Assembly: GCF_013376105.1 (NCBI RefSeq)
Contig: NZ_JAAMFM010000005.1
Location: forward strand, 1-64,000
From: Arthrobacter wenxiniae
Lineage (GTDB): Bacteria > Actinomycetota > Actinomycetes > Actinomycetales > Micrococcaceae
DNA: 64,000 nt
Reading direction: 5' to 3'
The position numbers and the translations under genes were made by a program. Under the pieces are notes generated by a model that was given only the letters and a program-made list of their open reading frames with translations, searched no databases and was not told the DNA's origin. The stretch's first letter is position 1. Each line of letters begins with the position of its first letter. Below are positions 45,486 through 53,656 of this stretch, one piece after another.

Positions 45486-47101
45486 TGCCGCTGGAACGCC
45501 CCGGGCCGCAGGTGGCGAGGGCACACATGCCGCACATCGTGGTCATCGGCTTCGGCCCCGTCGCCGCCAGGCTGGTCGACGGGCTGCTGCCCGCCGTCCA
45601 GTCCGGGCAGCTGGGCGTCACGGTGGTGGGCGACGAGTTGCACCCGGCGTACAACCGCGTTCTGGTGGCCGATCTCGGCGTGGGCCGGACCACGGTGGAC
45701 GCCATCACGCTGGCGGCCACGGCGGAACTGGAGGCGGCCGGCGTCGTGCTTGATCTGGGCCGCTGCGTGCGGCGCGTGGACCGCGCCCGCCAGCTGGTCC
45801 ACCTTTCCGACGGCCGGGCCGTGCACTACGACAAGCTGGTCTTCGCCACCGGTTCCCGGCCCGTGGTGCCCAAGCTCCACGGCTTGAACCCGGACCCGAA
45901 CGTGCCCCTGCGCCTGCCGGCCGGCGTCACCACCCTGCGCGACCTCAAGGACGCCGCCACCCTGCACCGCGCCGTGCTGGGCGGTCGGCGTGTGGTGGTG
46001 CTCGGCGGCGGGATCCTGGGCGTGGAGGCGGCGCTGGCTGCGGCCGAGGAGGGCGCCCGCGTCACGGTGGTCCACCACGGCGCCCACACGCTGGGCCGCA
46101 GCATCGACGCCGACGCCGGCCAGGTGCTCGCCGGGGCGCTGCAGGCCCGCGGGATCGCCGTGGCGGCCCATGCCCGCTCGACGGCGGTGGTCCTGGACGC
46201 GGCGCCTGCCGGGGACGTTCCGCCGGAGGCCTCCTTCACGGCCCTGAAGCTCGACGGGGGCGGCACCGTCCCAGGCGACCTGCTGGTCCTCTCCTGCGGG
46301 GTGCGGCCGCGCACCGAGGTGGCGGCGGGGTCCGGCCTGCGCACGGCCCGGGGCATCCTGGTGGACCACTCCCTGCAGGCCCACCACGACCCCCAGGTCT
46401 TCGCCATCGGCGACTGTGCCGAGATCCGCTGCCTTGACGCCGGCTGCCGGGAATGCGCAGGCAGCGCCGGCCCGCAGGGGCTGATCGGGCCCGGCTGGCG
46501 GCAGGCGGAATGGCTGGCGGGGTTTCTGGTCCGGCCCGCGGAACCGGCCCCGCCGCTGGCCGCCGAGCAGGCTCCCGTCATGCTCCTGAAGGCCCGCGGC
46601 GTGGATGTGGCGGCCGCCGGGAACGTGGCGGCCGGGCCATTCGACCCCTTGCCGTTGGACAACCCGGCGGGCGGTCCCGGCGCGGTGGCTGGCGCCCCCG
46701 CGCCCCTGCGGGTCAGCGTGTGGGCGGACCCGGAACACGGCAAGTACGTGAAGATGGCCACCAGGGACGGGGTGCTGGAGGGGTTCGTCAGCGTGGGCAT
46801 GCCGCGGGCGGCTGCCGAGCTGGTGCTGCTGTTTGAGCGCGGCGCCGAGCTTCCCGCGGACAGGTCGGCGCTGCTCGGGCTGGACAGTGCGGGACTGCCG
46901 GCGCCCAACGACCCCTCGCGGACGGTGTGCCGCTGCGCCGGGGTGGACCAGCGGACCATCGCCGCAGCCGTGGCCGAAGGCTGCGGGACCGTGGCCGAGG
47001 TGTCCGCCCGGACGAGGGCGGGCACGGGCTGCGGCGGCTGCCACGGCGAGGTGCGGGCCCTGATCGAACAGCATTTTCAGGGCGCCCCCACACCCGCCTG
47101 A
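45482..47101 (+). CDS. nasB: Assimilatory nitrate reductase, FAD electron-transfer subunit
   Basis: A 539-residue flavoprotein. Residues 16-330 form a pyridine-nucleotide-disulfide-type FAD/NAD fold (IVVIGFGPVAARLVDGLL; second Rossmann VVVLGGGILGVEAALAAAEE; FAIGDCAEI). The C-terminus has a BFD-like [2Fe-2S] domain (TVCRCAGVDQRTIAAAVAEG ... GTGCGGC) with four Cys. It passes electrons from NAD(P)H to NasC. The design is that of the N-terminal part of nitrite reductase NirB, but the sulfite/nitrite-reductase half is absent. A Cys-rich insertion (RCLDAGCRECAG) lies near 325. The start overlaps nasC (ATGA). Confidence 0.9.
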   Translation: MMPLERPGPQVARAHMPHIVVIGFGPVAARLVDGLLPAVQSGQLGVTVVGDELHPAYNRVLVADLGVGRTTVDAITLAATAELEAAGVVLDLGRCVRRVDRARQLVHLSDGRAVHYDKLVFATGSRPVVPKLHGLNPDPNVPLRLPAGVTTLRDLKDAATLHRAVLGGRRVVVLGGGILGVEAALAAAEEGARVTVVHHGAHTLGRSIDADAGQVLAGALQARGIAVAAHARSTAVVLDAAPAGDVPPEASFTALKLDGGGTVPGDLLVLSCGVRPRTEVAAGSGLRTARGILVDHSLQAHHDPQVFAIGDCAEIRCLDAGCRECAGSAGPQGLIGPGWRQAEWLAGFLVRPAEPAPPLAAEQAPVMLLKARGVDVAAAGNVAAGPFDPLPLDNPAGGPGAVAGAPAPLRVSVWADPEHGKYVKMATRDGVLEGFVSVGMPRAAAELVLLFERGAELPADRSALLGLDSAGLPAPNDPSRTVCRCAGVDQRTIAAAVAEGCGTVAEVSARTRAGTGCGGCHGEVRALIEQHFQGAPTPA

Positions 47102-47120
47102 TCCCCCCCTGCCACCACCG

Positions 47121-47159
47121 TTGTGCCACTGCCTTGTGCCACTGCCTTGTGCCACTGCC
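47121..47159. repeat. 13-bp tandem repeat, three copies
   Basis: TTGTGCCACTGCC three times in a row (47121, 47134, 47147), just after the nasB stop and between convergent genes. The copies are identical, so the expansion looks recent. Confidence 0.85.
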
Positions 47160-47274
47160 GGCTTTGCGTCGGAAACGGCGTGGTGCAACCGGAGAGGCGG
47201 ACGAAATGGTCCAGTGCAATCGTGCAGTTTCCGACCCACAGTTCTCATGGGGCGGGGCCGGCAGCCCCTGGCCG

Positions 47275-47904
47275 CTAGGGTGCCTGGGTCGCCGGCGCCT
47301 GAGATGCCGGTGCCTGGGTTGCCGGCGCCCGGGTTGCCGGCGCGGCGGCAAGTCTGGCGGCAATGGCCTTGGCTTCCTTTTGGATTGTGGCGCCGTAACC
47401 ACCGCCCAGGGCGGTGTCCTTGATCGATGCCGCGTCCGCGTCGCGGGATCCCGCCGCGGCCGCCTCCAGCGACAACAGGTCGGTACGCAGTTGCGCGGGC
47501 AGCGTGGCGAAGGCGGCGGGGTGGTGGATGAGGCCGTACGCCACCACATGGGCCTTGTCCCCGAACCCGGGTTTCGCCTGGATGTCGATGCGCAGTTCCC
47601 TGCGGAGCAGGCGGACCTCCGGACGCCTGCCAGGATGCTTCGCGGCTGCTTGTGGAGCCTTTGCTCCGCGTGCCTGGGCACCGGGAGTTTGGGCGCCGGA
47701 AGTTTGTGCGCTGGCGGTCGCCGCGGACAGGCTGGGCGCTGGCGACGGGGACGTTCCGGCGGAAGCGGCCGTCGCCCCGAGGACGCCCGCTCCGATGAGC
47801 AGGGCGCCGGCGGCTGCGGCCGCGGCGCGCTTGCGCCACCGCCTGCCCGACGGCGCCCCGGTGGTGGTCGCGTTGGGGTCGGTGTTCAAGATGGCTCTGG
47901 TCAT
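47275..47904 (-). CDS. Secreted Ala/Pro-rich repeat protein of unknown function
   Basis: A 209-residue exported protein. After a basic start (SGRRWRKRA) a hydrophobic signal segment (about 28-48) ends at ASA. A low-complexity region (SAQTSGAQTPGAQARGAK) leads to a folded core (about 92-185, VRLLRRELRIDIQAKPGFGD ... HHPAAFATLPAQLRTDLLSL) and a C-terminal tail of ATQAP-type repeats encoded by imperfect DNA repeats. I do not recognise the core. It is divergent from a two-component system, which may control it. Confidence 0.7.
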   Translation of the reverse strand: MTRAILNTDPNATTTGAPSGRRWRKRAAAAAAGALLIGAGVLGATAASAGTSPSPAPSLSAATASAQTSGAQTPGAQARGAKAPQAAAKHPGRRPEVRLLRRELRIDIQAKPGFGDKAHVVAYGLIHHPAAFATLPAQLRTDLLSLEAAAAGSRDADAASIKDTALGGGYGATIQKEAKAIAARLAAAPATRAPATQAPASQAPATQAP

Positions 47905-48074
47905 GACTGCTCCTGGGGCTGCAGGGGGGTGCGGGGTCTCGTTATGTTCCCCCGGTCGGTGGGGATTCCACTATGGCTGACCGGCATGCACCCCCGGTTT
48001 GGGGAATGTAAGCGCCAGGTAAAGAATGCGCGGCGCGTCTCCCCACGCGCGTCCGCAGGGCGTTCAATGGAACC

Positions 48075-48800
48075 ATGGAGCAAGCGATCGGCCCAGAGGC
48101 ACCGCAGTCCCGCGGCCTGGTCCTGATAGTGGAAGACGACGGCGCGATCGCGGACGTCGAGCGCCTGTACCTGCGCCGTGCCGGCTTTGGGGTCCATGTC
48201 GAGACAAGCGGTGAGGCAGGACTGGAAAGGATACACAGCCAGCGGCCGGTGGCCATTGTGCTCGACGTCGGCCTGCCCGGCATTGACGGGATCGAATTCT
48301 GCCGCCGGCTGCGCGCCCGGGATGACTGGACCCCCATCATTTTTGTCACGGCCCGGGACGAGGAAGTGGACAAGATCCTGGGCTTGGAGCTGGGCGCGGA
48401 TGACTACATGACCAAACCGTTTTCCCCCCGCGAGCTCGTCACCCGCGTCAAGACGGTGCTGCGCCGCGGCCCGGCGGTCCCGCGCAGCGGAGTGCTTCGG
48501 GTCGGCTCCGTGGCGCTGAATCCGGACAACCGCACGGTCAGCGCGGGCGGCACCCCCGTCGAGCTGACGGCGCGGGAATTCGATGTGCTGGCCTACCTGT
48601 TGGCCAGCCCCGGCCGCGTCTACAGCCGCGAACAGCTCCTCTCCGCGGTGTGGGGGCAGGCCAGCTACACTGCAGGGCGGACCGTTGACGTCCAGATTGC
48701 CGCACTCCGGTCCAAGCTGGGCGCCGCCAGCCCGATCCACACCCTGCGCGGCGTCGGCTACACGGCCCGCAGCCTGCCGCCCGCCAGCGGCCGTCCATGA
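48075..48800 (+). CDS. OmpR-family two-component response regulator
   Basis: A 241-residue regulator. The receiver domain has the acidic pocket E20-D21-D22, phospho-acceptor D64 (VLDVGLPG), switch Thr in FVTARD and Lys in MTKPFSPRE. The winged-helix DNA-binding domain begins near 140 (VELTAREFDVLAYLLASPGR ... YTAGRTVDVQIAALRSKLG). The stop overlaps the sensor-kinase gene by ATGA, so the pair is co-translated. A target could be the divergent secreted protein gene; the signal is unknown. Confidence 0.94.
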   Translation: MEQAIGPEAPQSRGLVLIVEDDGAIADVERLYLRRAGFGVHVETSGEAGLERIHSQRPVAIVLDVGLPGIDGIEFCRRLRARDDWTPIIFVTARDEEVDKILGLELGADDYMTKPFSPRELVTRVKTVLRRGPAVPRSGVLRVGSVALNPDNRTVSAGGTPVELTAREFDVLAYLLASPGRVYSREQLLSAVWGQASYTAGRTVDVQIAALRSKLGAASPIHTLRGVGYTARSLPPASGRP

Positions 48801-50293
48801 AGGACAACGATCGCGCACGCCCGGCCCGCAGGACGGCCCACTTGCGCGACGGCGCGACGGCGTGGCTTCACTCGGTGGGCGGAGGGATAACGCTGGTGAC
48901 TGCCGCCGTCGCCGTCCTGGCAGTCCTCGTCACCGGGCTGGTTGCCTTTCCCCTCATCAGCTCGGCCACCGTGGACCAGGCCCGGCAGCAACTCGCCCGG
49001 CAGGCGGACGCCTACGCCGCGGTCCCCGGGGCGTCGCGCGCCCTTGACCTCCGGGAGCGTTACCTGCTGGGGCCGGACACCTACAAGCTGTCCACCATCA
49101 CCGCCTCCGGAACCGTCCGGGGAGCCGCCGCCAACCTCCTCTCGCCTGCCGAGATCGGGCAGGTGCTCTCCGGGCAGAAGATCTCCCGGACCCTGGACGC
49201 GAACGGCGGGCAGCTGCTGGTGGAGGCACGGGTCCTGAAGCGTGGCGGCGGCATTGTGCTGACCCGTTCGCTTCAGGATGTCAACGCTGAGTCCGCCCAA
49301 GTGCTTGGGCGCACGCTGCTGGCCCTCGCCATCGGACTGTTGATTGCGGTCCTGGCAGGCACCCTGCTGGCCCGGCGGCTCTCCCGTCCACTGGTGCGGA
49401 CAGCGGCGGCCGCCCGCCGGATCGCCGCCGGCGAGCGCACGGTCGAGCTGGCGCCGTCCGGCATGACCGAAGTGCGGGCCATCGGAGAGGCGGTCAACAC
49501 CTTGGATCATGCCCTTATGGCCAGTGAGGCCCGCCAGCACGAATTCCTGCTGTCCATCTCCCACGAGATCCGGACCCCGCTGACGGCGGTGCGGGGATAC
49601 GCGGAAGCCTTGGTCGACGGGCTGGTCCCGCCGGACGACGTCGCCCGCGTGGGGCAGGTCCTGGCCGCTGAAACGGACCGGCTGGACGGATTTGTCCGGG
49701 ACCTGCTGGCGTTGGCGCGTCTGGAGGCGGAGGATTTTGCCTTGGAGGCGGGGCCCGTGGATGTCGCGGCCCTTCTGGACCAGGTGGAGGAGGCCTGGCG
49801 CGGGGCCGCAGTCCAAGCCGGCGTGCGGCTGGAAGTCCGCCTGCCCGCCGGTGGCGGCCCGCTGACCGTCGTTACGGATGGGCAGCGCCTGCGGCAGATC
49901 ATCGATGCCCTGGTCGGCAACGCGCTGCGGGTGACGCCGGCAGGAAAACCCCTGGTGCTCGAAGCCAGGCTGGAATATTCGCCGGCATCCCCGGTATCCG
50001 CGGCAGGATCAGGGATGGGGACGGCCGTCGGGGCCGGACCCGCCGTCGTTGCGGTGGATGTGCGGGACAGCGGTCCCGGGCTGACCGTCCAGGACGCCGC
50101 CGTGGCGTTTGAACGGGGCGTCCTCTACCGGCGGTACGCCGGGCAACGGCCCGTGGGCAGCGGGCTGGGGCTCTCCATCGCCGCCCGGCTGGCCCAGCGG
50201 CTCGGACTGCGGCTCACGGTGGAGCCGGCCGGCACGGACACCGCCGGCGCCTGCTTTTGCATCCGGCTGCCGCGCGCCCCCGGGCCGGGATGA
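48797..50293 (+). CDS. Two-component sensor histidine kinase
   Basis: A 498-residue membrane kinase. Transmembrane segment 1 is near 35-57 and segment 2 near 176-194, flanking an extracellular sensor of about 115 residues with no recognised fold. Then come HAMP (RRLSRPLVRTAAAARRIAAG), HisKA with phospho-His256 (SISHEIRTPLTAVRGYAEAL), and HATPase (N box LVGNALRVT, G1 RDSGPG, G2 GSGLGLSIAARLAQ). All catalytic boxes are present. It phosphorylates the response regulator encoded just upstream. Confidence 0.94.
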   Translation: MKDNDRARPARRTAHLRDGATAWLHSVGGGITLVTAAVAVLAVLVTGLVAFPLISSATVDQARQQLARQADAYAAVPGASRALDLRERYLLGPDTYKLSTITASGTVRGAAANLLSPAEIGQVLSGQKISRTLDANGGQLLVEARVLKRGGGIVLTRSLQDVNAESAQVLGRTLLALAIGLLIAVLAGTLLARRLSRPLVRTAAAARRIAAGERTVELAPSGMTEVRAIGEAVNTLDHALMASEARQHEFLLSISHEIRTPLTAVRGYAEALVDGLVPPDDVARVGQVLAAETDRLDGFVRDLLALARLEAEDFALEAGPVDVAALLDQVEEAWRGAAVQAGVRLEVRLPAGGGPLTVVTDGQRLRQIIDALVGNALRVTPAGKPLVLEARLEYSPASPVSAAGSGMGTAVGAGPAVVAVDVRDSGPGLTVQDAAVAFERGVLYRRYAGQRPVGSGLGLSIAARLAQRLGLRLTVEPAGTDTAGACFCIRLPRAPGPG

Positions 50294-50305
50294 CCTTACA
50301 GCGGC

Positions 50306-50356
50306 GTGGGCTACATGTGGACGTGGGCTACCTGTAGACGCGGGCTACATGTGGAC
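50306..50356. repeat. 17-bp tandem repeat spanning the lpdA stop codon
   Basis: Three units of 17 bp (GTGGGCTACATGTGGAC at 50306, one with two changes at 50323, one with one change at 50340). The rightmost unit contains the last codons and stop (50345-50347) of lpdA. The outer copies carry the same ATGTAG on the minus strand, so the gene end has been duplicated outward into the gap before the histidine-kinase gene. Confidence 0.85.
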
Positions 50357-51772
50357 GTGGAGGCGGCGCGCGGCCTCCGCGATGGAACCGGACAGGGACG
50401 GGTACACCGTGAACGTGTTGGCGACGTCGTCCACGTGCAGCTTCTGGGCCACGGCCAGGGCGATGGGGAAGATCAGCTCGCAGGCACCGGCACCCACGAC
50501 GACGCCGCCGATGATGGTGCCCGAGCCCCTGCGCGCGATGATCTTGATGAAGCCGTCGTTGACGTTGCGCATCTTGGCCCGTGCATTGGTCTGCAGCGGC
50601 AGCTTGACCACGTCGCCCTGGTACCTGCCGGCGTCCAGGTCGGCCTCGGACACGCCCACGGAGGCGATCTCCGGCGAGGTGAAGATGTTGGAGGATACCC
50701 GCGTGAGCATGAGCGGGCGCACGCTGTCGCCCAGCAGGTGTGCCACGGCGATGCGGCCCTGCATGGCCGCCACGGAGGCCAGCGCAAGCACGCCCGTGCA
50801 GTCGCCGGCGGCGTAAACGTTGGGGGCGCTGGTGCGGGAAACGCCGTCGACCTTGATGTGGCCGCTGGGGGTCAGTTCCACCCCTGCAGCCTCCAGGCCA
50901 AGGTCCGTGGTGTTCGGGATGGATCCCACGCAGACCAGGCAGTGCGTGCCCGTGACCTTGCTGCCGTCGCCCAGGGTGACGATGACGCCGTCGGCGGTGC
51001 GCTCCACAGCTTGGGCGCGGGAACGGGACAGCACCCGCAGTCCGCGGCGCTCAAACACTTGTTCCAGCACGGCGGCGGCGTCCGAGTCCTCGCCGGGCAG
51101 CACCTGCTCGCGGCTGGAAATCAGGGTGACCTTGGAGCCCAGTCCGTTGAAGGCGGAGGCAAACTCGGCGCCAGTTACACCGGAGCCCACCACGATGAGT
51201 TCCTCGGGCAGTTCGTCGAGGTCGTAAAGCTGGGTCCAGTTCAGGATGCGTTCGCCGTCCGGCTGGGCCGTGGCGAGCTCGCGGGGGTGGGCGCCGACGG
51301 AGACCAGCACCGCGTCGGCCTTGATGATTTCCTTGGTCTCGCCGCGGTCCACCTCGATGGTGCGCCCGTCCAGAAGCCGGCCGGTGCCGATCACAATGCG
51401 CACGCCCAGCGCCTCGAGGCCGCGGCGGATGTCCGTGGACTGCTCCCGGGCCAGCAGCTTCACGCGCCGGTTGATCAGCTTGAGGTCTGCGCGCAGTGCT
51501 GTCTTGACGTCACCGTCGTCGGCGTTGAAGCTCACGCCCAGTTCGGTGGAGTCAATGCTGCGGTTCATGGATTCGGCCGTGGCGATCAGCGTCTTGGACG
51601 GGACCACGTCGGTCAGCACCGCGGCGCCGCCCAGGCCGGCCCGCTCCACAATGGTCACCTCGGAGCCCATGGAGGCCGCAACCATGGCGGCTTCATAGCC
51701 GCCGGGGCCACCGCCAAGGATCGCCAGGCTCGGAACGGCAAAGGGGTGGTTAACATCTTGATCGCTGGTCAC
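50345..51772 (-). CDS. lpdA: LpdA-like NAD(P)H:quinone flavoprotein oxidoreductase
   Basis: A 475-residue member of the pyridine nucleotide-disulfide reductase family. The FAD fold is LAILGGGPGGYEAAMVAASMG; the second Rossmann and the FAD-binding AGDCTGVLALASVAAMQGRI are intact. The redox region reads GGAAVLTDVVPSKTLIA: both active-site Cys of true dihydrolipoamide dehydrogenases are replaced, as partly in mycobacterial LpdA (Rv3303c). A quinone reductase role is therefore likelier than dithiol chemistry. The GTG at 51772 is chosen for its position just before the Rossmann start. It is divergent from the nucleoside phosphorylase gene. Confidence 0.88.
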   Translation of the reverse strand: MTSDQDVNHPFAVPSLAILGGGPGGYEAAMVAASMGSEVTIVERAGLGGAAVLTDVVPSKTLIATAESMNRSIDSTELGVSFNADDGDVKTALRADLKLINRRVKLLAREQSTDIRRGLEALGVRIVIGTGRLLDGRTIEVDRGETKEIIKADAVLVSVGAHPRELATAQPDGERILNWTQLYDLDELPEELIVVGSGVTGAEFASAFNGLGSKVTLISSREQVLPGEDSDAAAVLEQVFERRGLRVLSRSRAQAVERTADGVIVTLGDGSKVTGTHCLVCVGSIPNTTDLGLEAAGVELTPSGHIKVDGVSRTSAPNVYAAGDCTGVLALASVAAMQGRIAVAHLLGDSVRPLMLTRVSSNIFTSPEIASVGVSEADLDAGRYQGDVVKLPLQTNARAKMRNVNDGFIKIIARRGSGTIIGGVVVGAGACELIFPIALAVAQKLHVDDVANTFTVYPSLSGSIAEAARRLHVHM

Positions 51773-51881
51773 AATTGAACATTCTCGCCTATCCGGGCAC
51801 AGGCACCAAGTTCTACAAGCCCGCGGACTCAGGGACGCAGGGCGCGTGGCGCGTCCCAGGGCTTGCCGGTAGGTTGGTCTC

Positions 51882-52703
51882 GTGAACACCCAAGAAGCTT
51901 TCCCCGACACCGACCCTGCGGACCTGGCCCGCCGGGCCGCCGCCTACATTGCCCAAGCCACCGGCGTCGAACAACACGACCTGGCCTTGGTCCTGGGCTC
52001 CGGCTGGGGAGAGGCGGCCGGACTCATCGGCGGGACCACCGCCACCCTCAACGCCGCGGACGTGCCCGGCTTCTCCGCCCCCGCCGTCGTGGGCCACGTT
52101 GGCACGCTGACGTCCATCCGCACCCCGGATGGCAAGAACGTGCTGGTCCTGGGTTCGCGCACCCACTTCTACGAGGGCAAGGGCGTCCGCGCCGTGGTCC
52201 ATGGCGTGCGCACCGCGGCAGCCGCGGGAGCGAAGACCATGGTGCTGACCAACGGCTGCGGCGGTCTCAACGAGGCCTGGACCCCCGGCACGCCCGTGCT
52301 CATCAGCGACCACATAAACCTGACGGCAGCTTCTCCCCTGGAGGGCGCCACCTTCGTGGACCTGACCGACCTGTACTCCTCCCGCCTGCGCGCCCTGGCC
52401 CGCGAAGTCGACCCGTCACTGGACGAGGGCGTGTATGCCCAGTTCACGGGTCCGCACTACGAGACACCCGCCGAGGTGCAGTACGCGAAGCGGATCGGCG
52501 CCGACCTGGTGGGCATGTCCACGGCGCTGGAAGCGATTGCCGCGCGCGCCGCAGGCATGGAGGTCTTCGGCATCTCCCTGGTCACCAACCTGGCCGCCGG
52601 CATCAGCCCGGTGCCGCTCAGCCATGCCGAGGTCCTCGAGGCCGGCCAGGCCGCCGGGCCGCGCATCTCCCGGCTGCTGGCGGACATCATCGCCAAGCTG
52701 TAG
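51882..52703 (+). CDS. Purine-nucleoside phosphorylase
   Basis: A 273-residue trimeric-type (class I) phosphorylase that splits purine nucleosides with phosphate into base and ribose-1-phosphate. Motifs: [14 protein letters not shown] (phosphate loop), [28 protein letters not shown], and the active-site [27 protein letters not shown], followed by [13 protein letters not shown]. Length is normal. The start is GTG at 51882. It lies upstream of the phosphohexomutase gene, which fits a role for sugar-phosphate recycling. Confidence 0.93.
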   Translation: MNTQEAFPDTDPADLARRAAAYIAQATGVEQHDLALVLGSGWGEAAGLIGGTTATLNAADVPGFSAPAVVGHVGTLTSIRTPDGKNVLVLGSRTHFYEGKGVRAVVHGVRTAAAAGAKTMVLTNGCGGLNEAWTPGTPVLISDHINLTAASPLEGATFVDLTDLYSSRLRALAREVDPSLDEGVYAQFTGPHYETPAEVQYAKRIGADLVGMSTALEAIAARAAGMEVFGISLVTNLAAGISPVPLSHAEVLEAGQAAGPRISRLLADIIAKL

Positions 52704-52722
52704 CGTCCGCGGGTCCCGCGCC

Positions 52723-52784
52723 GCCGTCCTGTTGCTCGCCATGCCAGTTGCGGCCGTGGCGCAGGACAATGTCCCGCGCCACGT
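52723..52784. repeat. Post-gene dispersed repeat (copy 2)
   Basis: It begins GCCGTCCTGTTGCTCG and contains GCGCAGGACAATGTCCCGCGC, an imperfect version of the hairpin at 32345. Like copy 1 it lies just after a stop codon. The two copies align over about 60 bp. Confidence 0.65.
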
Positions 52785-52811
52785 TCGGCCCGGGCCCGGT
52801 GCTGGCCGGAT

Positions 52812-53480
52812 CATGGCCCGGGCCTGTCGGACCCTCCGCAGCATGACATCCGGCCGGTAGAGCACCACCGCAGCCGGAATCCGCAGCCGCCACATGCCGC
52901 GCAGGACATACATGGTGTCCTTTCGCAGATCCTCGGCCCAGCCGGACGCCGTGTCGTGGTGTTCCTTCCCGTCCCCCTCAAGGCCCAGGACACCGTCCAC
53001 CAACAGGTCCAGGTGCCCGGCGTCCCTGAGCCGGAACCTGCCCTCGGTTTCGGTGATGGCCATGGACTGCGGATCGATCTTCTCGACGATGCCGCGGGCA
53101 CGCGTGTCGCCCCTCCGCGAGAACCCAGTGCGGAGCTGGTCGATGCTGCACTTGTTCTTGACGACCGCCGATTCCAGGATGACGAGTGCCTCCAGGTCAC
53201 TGCCACATGTCACACATTGGCGCAACACCTCCAGCAGCGTGCGGTTCACCGGACAGGCGGTGGACCGCACCGCCGGGAATCGGACGCCCGTGCGCAGCTG
53301 CCGGGTAGTGATCCCGAGAGACAGCAACTCGGACTGCCGCGCAACCTGTCCGAGCCGGGCAATGGCCGCCGCGACGGAAAGTTGGGGGTTCCCCTGAGCG
53401 AATTCATGACTCCATCGTGGTCGGAAACAGCCGGCCTCAACACGCCCCATCCGACAAATGTGGACAAGTCCCGGGGTCAC
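52812..53480 (-). pseudogene. Degenerate AbiEi-like / DUF559-type protein gene
   Basis: The N-terminal part (AAAIARLGQVARQSELLSLG, ITTRQLRTGVRF) looks like the AbiEi antitoxin-type winged helix. The C-terminal part (DLLVDGVLGLEGDGKEHHDT ... VVLYRPDVMLRRVRQA) looks like the nuclease-fold DUF559 domain usually fused to it. The middle section is much shorter than in such proteins, suggesting an internal deletion. No natural stop follows: the frame runs on into the phosphorylase gene, antisense, to 52416. No clear start codon or ribosome-binding site is seen. I read it as a relic. Confidence 0.5.
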
Positions 53481-53656
53481 CCGTCCTGTGGAGGAAGAAC
53501 CGGGTCACGGGCCGGCCCGTTCCGCGCCGCCGACGCCACGACGGCGGCGCCCGGCACTCCACTGCGCACCGGCCGTGGCGGGCGCCACGCAGGACGGAAC
53601 AGGGCGGGGCACCCCCCGTGTACCTCTGCCGCCCGCCCTGCCGCTAGATTGGTCCG

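Noticed and set aside
45482-47101. nasB read as a truncated nirB
   Set aside because: The FAD-plus-BFD layout is a known electron-transfer subunit of assimilatory nitrate reductases, it overlaps nasC, and a full nirB is present at 59476.
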